Positions 5,092-9,218 of a DNA stretch of 9,218 nucleotides are shown piece by piece. How positions within the stretch are numbered: the stretch's first letter is position 1; every line of letters begins with the position of its first letter. The position numbers and the translations under genes are program-made. This DNA comes from Dehalococcoides mccartyi (GTDB lineage: Bacteria; Chloroflexota; Dehalococcoidia; UBA2979). Under the pieces are notes generated by a model that was not told the origin of the DNA, ran no database searches, and was given only the letters and a program-made list of their open reading frames with translations. The stretch is taken from assembly GCA_945888895.1 (NCBI GenBank), contig CAMDAY010000078.1:1-9218 (forward strand), given 5' to 3'.

Positions 5092-6027
5092 GTGGCCGAA
5101 GACCTCGAGATCATCGACATCCACACCCACACGTTCGCGAGCGCGGACCGGGGCATCGGCTGGCAGAAGTCGACGGGCCGCACGGACATCGTGCGGGACG
5201 GCACCATCGAGGAACTGTCCGGCATCATGGCCGCTTCGAACATCACGCACGCGGTGCAACTGATGTACACGCCGACGCGCTTCATGTACGAGGCGCGCAT
5301 CAAGAGCCAGGAACTACCGTCCGACCCGGCCGAGCGCGCCGCCGTGGAGCGCGAGGTCCAGACGATGATGGCCCAGCGCATGATCGGCAACACGGAGTGG
5401 GCGATGGGGGTCAGCGCTAAGCACCCCAACTTCTTCACCTTCGCCGGCCTCGACCCGGTGTACATGGACGAGGCCATGCTGGTCGGCGAGATCGAGGACA
5501 AGGTCGGCCGAGGCGCACGCGGCGTGAAGATCGTGCCGCTTGCCCTCGCGATGTACGTGGACGACGCTCGGATGACACCGGCGTATGAGGCGATCTCCCG
5601 CCTCGGCGTGCCGATCGTGTCGCAGGCGGGCGCGGGCGGCGAGGTGGGCGATCGCGGCGACCACTACGGTAGCCCGAAGTACTTCGCCGGCCCGCTCGCA
5701 CAGTTCCCCGACCTCATCGTGAACATCGCACACCTCGGGCACGGGTACGAGGACGACGTGATCGACCTGTGCCACCGCTTCCCGAACTTCCACGCCGACC
5801 TGTCGGGCCGCCTCCACGAGCTGGACGACCCGAACGAGCACCTGACGGACGAGTCGCTGGTCGCCTTCATCCGCGAGTGCGGCGCGGAGCACATCCTGTT
5901 CGGCACGAACTATCCGCTGAACGACCCCGCGCTGTACGCCTCGATCATGCGCCGTCTCCCGCTCACTGACCGTGAGAAGGAGCTGGTCGCGAACGGCAAC
6001 GCGAAGCGCCTGCTGAAGCTCGCGTAG
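5092..6027 (+). CDS. Amidohydrolase-2 (PF04909-type) family protein with altered metal-site residues
   Basis: This 311-residue TIM-barrel protein starts at GTG 5092, behind AAAGGAG (5078-5084); no suitable ATG is nearer. It has the family's opening IDIHTHTF with His11 and His13, the middle GARGVKIVPL segment (141-150), NIAHLGHG with His214 (211-218), HILFGTNYP (267-275) and a C-terminal NAKRLLKL helix. Relatives hydrolyse or decarboxylate small acids (ACMSD, uronate and 4-oxalomesaconate enzymes). Two positions are unusual: the expected strand-5 His ligand appears to be Gln178 in VSQAG, and the strand-8 Asp, normally in GSDYP or GTDYP, is Asn273. Metal binding or chemistry may therefore differ. 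It is the first gene of a likely operon with the thiolase-like and DUF35 genes (gap 34 nt). Family is secure, reaction unknown. Confidence 0.87.
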   Translation: MAEDLEIIDIHTHTFASADRGIGWQKSTGRTDIVRDGTIEELSGIMAASNITHAVQLMYTPTRFMYEARIKSQELPSDPAERAAVEREVQTMMAQRMIGNTEWAMGVSAKHPNFFTFAGLDPVYMDEAMLVGEIEDKVGRGARGVKIVPLALAMYVDDARMTPAYEAISRLGVPIVSQAGAGGEVGDRGDHYGSPKYFAGPLAQFPDLIVNIAHLGHGYEDDVIDLCHRFPNFHADLSGRLHELDDPNEHLTDESLVAFIRECGAEHILFGTNYPLNDPALYASIMRRLPLTDREKELVANGNAKRLLKLA

Positions 6028-6061
6028 CCTCCCCACACGTCCAGGTCACGAAGGAGTCACG

Positions 6062-7219
6062 ATGGTGCAGGCAGACGACCGCGCGATCGCGTTCAAGAAC
6101 CAGGTGGCCGTGGTCGGCATCGGCACGACCAACCACTACGGCACCTACAACGAGATGGGCGCCTACGGCATGGCGCAGGAGGCGTTCAAGAACGCGCTCG
6201 ATGACTGCGGGCTGACGCAGGACGACATCGACGGCTTAATCGTGGGCACCGGAACCGGCGAGCCGACCGCCTACGACGACATGGCGAGGATCCTCGGCGT
6301 GCACCCGCGCGTTGCCTATCCGTACAGCAACGGCGGGCGCCTGTTCGGGCCCTCGGTCATGCTGATGGCATCGCTCGTGGCGTCCGGCCAGTGCGACAAC
6401 GTGGCGTTCGTGTACACGAACAACGCCCGCACCACGCGCGTGAAGTTCGGGGGCCAGGACGAGGGCGCGAGCGCGATCCACCCGGCGTACGGGTTCACCT
6501 CGCCCGGTGCGAACGCGGCGATCGAGTTTCGCCGCTACCTGCACGAGTTCAACCAGGACCGGGAGAAGCTCGCGGCGATCGCCATCGGCCAGCGCAAGTC
6601 CGCGGCCCTCAACGACATGGCGATCTTCAGGGACCGACCGCTCACCTTCGAGGACTATGTGAATGCGCGGTACATCGCGGAGCCGCTGCGCCTGAACGAC
6701 TACTGCATCATCAACGACGGCGCGATCGTCTTCATCCTGTCGCGCGCCGACCGTGCGAAGAGCCTGAAGAAGCCGCCGGTCTACATCCGCGCCGCCTCGC
6801 AGCAGGGCGGATGGAGCATCTACCACTGGCAGGACGGCTTCGAGTACGAGCCGTACTCGCGCGTCGCCAAGCGCGTGTACGGCGCGGCGGACGTGACGCC
6901 GAAGGACGTCGACGCGCTGTTCTGGTACGACGCGTTTGCGCCGTTCCTGCTCTACTACCTCGAGGGGTTCGGATTCTGCGGCAGGGGCGAGGCGCTCGAT
7001 TTCATCCAGGGCGGCCGCATCGAGCTGGGCGGCGAGCTGCCCGTGAACACCTCGGGCGGTCACCTGTCCGAGACGTACCTCCAGGGCCGCGCGATCATGG
7101 TCGAGGCGGTGCGCCAGATCCGAGGAGAGTGCGGGCCCCGACAGGTGCCGAACGCGCAGATCGTGCAGTTCATCGGAACCGCGCCAAACGCCAGCTCGTT
7201 CATCTTGAGCAAGGACTAG
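6062..7219 (+). CDS. Thiolase-like (SCP2-thiolase/Ltp2-type) protein without the Cys nucleophile
   Basis: This 385-residue thiolase-fold protein begins at ATG 6062, behind AAGGAG (6051-6056). It shows QVAVVGIGTT (14-23), DDIDGLIVGTGTGEP (54-68), a core LMASLVASGQCDNVAFVY helix-strand (101-118), YDAFAPFLLYYLEGFGFCGRGE (289-310) and PVNTSGGHLSETYLQG (327-342, His334). In true thiolases a Cys precedes a Ser-Gly-Gly near residues 85-95; here the segment reads VAYPYSNGGRLFG with no Cys. That is the pattern of thiolase-like proteins paired with a DUF35 subunit, some of which (the Ltp2 group) cleave beta-hydroxyacyl-CoA by retro-aldol reaction. The next gene, five bases on, is a DUF35 protein, so a two-subunit complex is likely. 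Substrate is unknown; steroid side-chain work is known for relatives but is not shown here. Confidence 0.88.
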   Translation: MVQADDRAIAFKNQVAVVGIGTTNHYGTYNEMGAYGMAQEAFKNALDDCGLTQDDIDGLIVGTGTGEPTAYDDMARILGVHPRVAYPYSNGGRLFGPSVMLMASLVASGQCDNVAFVYTNNARTTRVKFGGQDEGASAIHPAYGFTSPGANAAIEFRRYLHEFNQDREKLAAIAIGQRKSAALNDMAIFRDRPLTFEDYVNARYIAEPLRLNDYCIINDGAIVFILSRADRAKSLKKPPVYIRAASQQGGWSIYHWQDGFEYEPYSRVAKRVYGAADVTPKDVDALFWYDAFAPFLLYYLEGFGFCGRGEALDFIQGGRIELGGELPVNTSGGHLSETYLQGRAIMVEAVRQIRGECGPRQVPNAQIVQFIGTAPNASSFILSKD

Positions 7220-7224
7220 TCCCG

Positions 7225-7632
7225 ATGCCCGACTACACGAAGCCGCTCCCCGTCATCACACAGGACAGCGAGCCGTACTGGAGCGCCGCGAAGGCGCACG
7301 AGTTCCGCATGCAGCGCTGCACGGACTGCGGCAAGTTCCGCTTCCCGCCCACGCATGCCTGCTGGTACTGCCTCTCGACGAACACCGAGTGGGCCGAGCT
7401 GTCCGGGCGAGGCACGGTGTGGTCGTTCACGGTGATGCACCAGCCGTATTACAAGGGTTTCACCGACGAACTGCCGTACGCGGTGCTCGTCGTGGAGCTC
7501 GAGGAGGGCCCGCGCATCGCCTCGAACATCGTCGACTGCAAGCGCGAGGACATCCGCATCGGGATGCCCGTGCAGGTCGTCTTCGACGACGTCACGCCCG
7601 AGGTCACCCTGCCGAAGTTTCGACCTGTCTAG
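7225..7632 (+). CDS. DUF35 zinc-ribbon/OB-fold protein, partner of the thiolase-like protein
   Basis: This 135-residue protein has the two DUF35 parts in order. The rubredoxin-like zinc ribbon has Cys32-x2-Cys35 and Cys46-x2-Cys49. The OB-fold follows: GRGTVWSFTVMHQPYYKGF (61-79), PYAVLVVELEEGPRIASNIVDC (84-105) and IRIGMPVQVVFDDV (111-124). DUF35 proteins bind acyl-CoA and are usually made next to a thiolase-like or HMG-CoA-synthase-like subunit, with which they form complexes. The ATG at 7225 lies five bases after the upstream stop, with AAGGA (7211-7215) inside the end of that gene, so one operon is likely. The hairpin repeat follows directly and probably ends transcription. Confidence 0.93.
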   Translation: MPDYTKPLPVITQDSEPYWSAAKAHEFRMQRCTDCGKFRFPPTHACWYCLSTNTEWAELSGRGTVWSFTVMHQPYYKGFTDELPYAVLVVELEEGPRIASNIVDCKREDIRIGMPVQVVFDDVTPEVTLPKFRPV

Positions 7633-7655
7633 CGAAGCAGAGCGGCCCACCCCTG

Positions 7656-7676
7656 CCCCTCCCGGCGCGGGAGGGG
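7656..7676. terminator. 9-bp hairpin in repeat copy 2
   Basis: CCCCTCCCG (7656-7664) pairs with CGGGAGGGG (7668-7676) around GCG, identical to 3514-3534. It begins 24 nt after the stop of the DUF35 gene. Confidence 0.5.
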
Positions 7677-7697
7677 TTAGAAGGGGAGGAACCACAG

Positions 7698-7720
7698 TGT
7701 GAGGAGCTCCGCCCCTCACA
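7698..7720. terminator. Second hairpin in repeat copy 2
   Basis: TGTGAGGAGC (7698-7707) pairs with GCCCCTCACA (7711-7720) around TCC, with one A-C mismatch. G7697 and C7721 extend the stem. Compared with copy 1, the fifth stem pair is A-T instead of G-C, so both partners changed together. Confidence 0.5.
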
Positions 7721-7767
7721 CTCCCGGTGGAGTCTGTCAGGCCAGGAACTGCTCCGCAGACGCGGCG

Positions 7768-8694
7768 TTAGCCCAGCGCGTGCGCGACCGGGACGACGGT
7801 GTCGATGAGGCGACGCGTCTGCTCGACGATGTCGTCGTCGTCCGTGCCGAGCGGGCGCAGCACGAACTTCGATGCCCCTGCGGCGATGTACTCCCGCACG
7901 CGCGCGAGGATCGTCTGTTCATCACCCACCGCGAGGATGTCGCGCGGGTCGGTCTTCGGGGCGTTACGCGCGAGAGCCGCTGCCGCCGCGTGCGCTGGGG
8001 CGTCCTCCATGCTGCCGAAGCGGAACGAGAACGTCGCACCGTAGTGGTCGTCATCCACCGGGCGGCCGGCCTCGGCGGATGCAGCGCGGATCGAGGCAAT
8101 GACGGGTGCAACCTGCGCCGGCGTCTGCGCACCGGAGATCCACCCGGTGCCCACGGTCGCCACGCGGCGGATGGCGGCGGGACTCGACCCGCCGATCCAG
8201 AGCGGAAGCGGTGACTGCACCGGGAGCGGCGCGATGCGCGCGTTCTGGTAGCGGTGGTACTTGCCCTCGAACGTGACGCTCTCGCCAGTCCAGAGGCGGG
8301 CCATCAGGCTGAGCGCCTCGTCGGTGTTCTGGCCTCGATGGGCACGGTCGATGCCCATGGCTGCCCATTCGCCGGCGTTGTCGCTTCCGACGCCGAACGC
8401 CGGCAGGAAGCGCCCGCCGCTGAGGTAGTCGATGTTTGCGCACTGCTTCGCGACCACCAGCGGATCCCGTAGCGGCAGCACCAGGACGTTCATGCCGAAC
8501 TTCAGCCTCGACGTTCCGCCCGCAAGCGCCGCGAGCGTGGTCAGCGGCTCCAGGAACGGCTCGGACGAGACGAGGCGGTCGGTCTGCCAGATTGAGTCGA
8601 TCGCGCTGTCCTCGCATGCCCCGACCCAGCGCCACATCGCCCGGGGCGAGGAGAACGGGAACGTGGACATGCCGAGGCCGATGCGGACGCTCAT
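7768..8694 (-). CDS. Luciferase-like (LLM class, probably F420-dependent) oxidoreductase
   Basis: This 308-residue protein is a luciferase-like TIM barrel complete for its family. Start ATG 8694-8692 has TAGGAG at good spacing. Landmarks: VRIGLGMSTFPF (3-14), the helix ending in DSIWQTDRL (33-41), LKFGMNVLVLPLRDPLVVAKQCANIDYLSGGR (64-95), FGVGSDNAGEWAAMGI (100-115), FEGKYHRYQNARIAPLPVQSPLPLWIGG (142-169) and the C-terminal GASKFVLRPLG strand. The PLWIGGSS...AIRR...GTGW pattern is that of F420-dependent LLM enzymes more than FMNH2-dependent two-component monooxygenases, but the cofactor is inference. Such enzymes carry hydride to or from a small organic substrate. It is transcribed alone, convergent to the thiolase operon. 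It is the only gene here ending in TAA. Confidence 0.9.
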   Translation of the reverse strand: MSVRIGLGMSTFPFSSPRAMWRWVGACEDSAIDSIWQTDRLVSSEPFLEPLTTLAALAGGTSRLKFGMNVLVLPLRDPLVVAKQCANIDYLSGGRFLPAFGVGSDNAGEWAAMGIDRAHRGQNTDEALSLMARLWTGESVTFEGKYHRYQNARIAPLPVQSPLPLWIGGSSPAAIRRVATVGTGWISGAQTPAQVAPVIASIRAASAEAGRPVDDDHYGATFSFRFGSMEDAPAHAAAAALARNAPKTDPRDILAVGDEQTILARVREYIAAGASKFVLRPLGTDDDDIVEQTRRLIDTVVPVAHALG

Positions 8695-8926
8695 GCGAGG
8701 CTCCTAGCGCCGAGTAGCGAGGCGCGAATCGTAGCGTGCTTCGCCTCCACGCGCGCCCCGCCACGACTGCCGCGCCACACGACCTCGGACGAGGCAAGAG
8801 TCGGAGTCTCGCCGCCGAGCGCAGGGCGTAGCAGCACCGAGAGCGACCACCGCGTGGGACCCTCTGCGCAACTAACAGGAGCGCCCTCGCGGGCGCTCCT
8901 GCGGGGTGTCGCCTCGAACGGGGCGG
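8695..8926. other. Intergenic region between luciferase-like and SDR genes
   Basis: This 232-bp gap on the minus strand holds the SDR terminator hairpin (8876-8901) and the upstream region of the luciferase-like gene. A minus-strand TACGAT box (8733-8728), 33 nt before the ATG, is a weak -10 candidate. The rest shows no open frame with a ribosome site and no repeat that I can see. Confidence 0.5.
8876..8901 (-). terminator. Intrinsic-type terminator of the SDR gene
   Basis: CAGGAGCGCCC (8876-8886) pairs perfectly with GGGCGCTCCTG (8891-8901), giving an 11-bp stem and TCGC loop. On the minus strand it lies 25 nt after the SDR stop and is followed by TTAGTT, a short T-rich tail. It separates the SDR from the luciferase-like gene, so the two are probably separate transcripts. 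Confidence 0.65.
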
Positions 8927-9217
8927 CTAGTAGATGACGGTGCGGTCGGCGCCGGGATCGACGGCCATCGTCTCACCGGTGATCGCGCTCGACTGCGCCG
9001 CGGTGAGGAACAGCACGATGTGCGCCGCGTCCGCGGACACCACGTGGCGGCCGATCGGGGGCTTGCGCGCCTCGGCGGCCGCACGGGCCTGCTCCATCGT
9101 GATGCCGAGCGTGCGCACGTCGTATTCCATCTTCATCTGGTCGCGGTCGGTGTCCGATGGGCCACCCGGGTGCACCGCGTTGACGGTGATGTGCTGGGCG
9201 GCGAGGTCCAGCGCGAA
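8927..9217 (-). CDS. Short-chain dehydrogenase/reductase (SDR), C-terminal part, cut by window edge
   Basis: The frame is open to the window edge and gives the last 96 residues of an SDR. It begins after the catalytic Tyr-x3-Lys, at the typical ALDLAAQHITVNAVHPGG segment (strand 6 and the PG turn). It ends with the family's last conserved part: SADAAHIVLFLTAAQSSAITGETMAVDPGADR. SDRs oxidise alcohols or reduce ketones with NAD(P). The Rossmann glycine motif and active-site Tyr and Lys lie outside the window, so activity cannot be judged. The region between the PG turn and the end has an Ala/Glu/Arg-rich helix (EQARAAAEARK) as in many SDR substrate lids. A GTG at 9175 is only an internal valine codon. 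Confidence 0.87.
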   Translation of the reverse strand, partial: FALDLAAQHITVNAVHPGGPSDTDRDQMKMEYDVRTLGITMEQARAAAEARKPPIGRHVVSADAAHIVLFLTAAQSSAITGETMAVDPGADRTVIY

Positions 9218-9218
9218 G

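Larger units (their letters stand above)
7640..7732. repeat. Dispersed hairpin repeat, copy 2
   Basis: This is the second copy of the element at 3497-3590. The first half, from GAGCGGCCC through GGGAGGGGTT, is almost identical; the second half is diverged but keeps AACCA, the hairpin and the CCCGGTGGA tail. It begins eight bases after the DUF35 stop and ends 36 bases before the stop of the convergent luciferase-like gene. Confidence 0.8.

Noticed and set aside
4629..5501. 290-residue minus-strand open frame across the divergent promoter at 4969-5091
   Set aside because: It overlaps a hotdog thioesterase and the amidohydrolase in other frames and is Ser/Arg-rich low-complexity translation.
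6236..7063. 275-residue minus-strand open frame opposite the thiolase-like gene
   Set aside because: It is a shadow of a strongly conserved gene and has no domain features.
3497..7732. The two repeats as ends of a composite mobile element
   Set aside because: They are in direct orientation, the genes between are ordinary metabolic genes without a transposase, and each copy fits its convergent junction independently.

Overview
The window is a GC-rich, densely coded bacterial chromosome segment carrying accessory catabolic genes. I see ten protein genes plus one disrupted gene, and no RNA gene, IS element, phage gene or CRISPR array. The gene families present point to breakdown of an organic acid, ester or lipid-like substrate through CoA thioesters: class III CoA-transferase, zinc-dependent medium-chain dehydrogenase, SnoaL/NTF2-like protein, phosphotriesterase-like lactonase/esterase, VOC protein, two hotdog thioesterases, amidohydrolase-2 protein, thiolase-like protein with a DUF35 partner, F420-type luciferase-like monooxygenase and SDR. 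This mix with hairpin-rich intergenic repeats would fit an uncultured Chloroflexota (Dehalococcoidia/SAR202-like) or an actinobacterium. The sequence alone does not settle this.

Layout. (1) 1-690, minus: a CoA-transferase cut by the window edge, divergent from (2) 937-2339, plus: dehydrogenase and SnoaL-like protein in a coupled pair, closed by a perfect 17-bp hairpin. (3) 2468-3433, plus: a phosphotriesterase-family gene with all metal ligands but an in-frame amber codon at 2699-2701. (4) 3434-3677: a non-coding block of hairpins, a G-quadruplex motif and a C12 run. (5) 4968-3678, minus: two overlapping hotdog thioesterase genes, then a VOC gene. (6) 5092-7632, plus: amidohydrolase-2, thiolase-like and DUF35 genes, probably one operon divergent from block 5. 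(7) 7633-7767: a second copy of the hairpin repeat. (8) 8694-7768, minus: the luciferase-like gene. (9) 9217-8927, minus: the C-terminal part of an SDR with its own hairpin terminator.

Two themes stand out. First, three enzymes seem to lack a canonical catalytic or metal-binding residue: the CoA-transferase has no Asp where the family nucleophile should be, the amidohydrolase has Gln and Asn for a His and an Asp ligand, and the thiolase-like protein has no Cys nucleophile. For the thiolase this fits DUF35-partnered aldolases of the Ltp2 type; for the others it suggests a changed reaction or a heteromeric partner. Second, both copies of the hairpin repeat sit exactly at convergent gene junctions and show a compensatory base-pair change, suggesting a dispersed bidirectional terminator family. 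TAG ends 8 of 11 genes, counting the disrupted one by its final stop, so the internal TAG is most simply a disabling mutation or sequence error.
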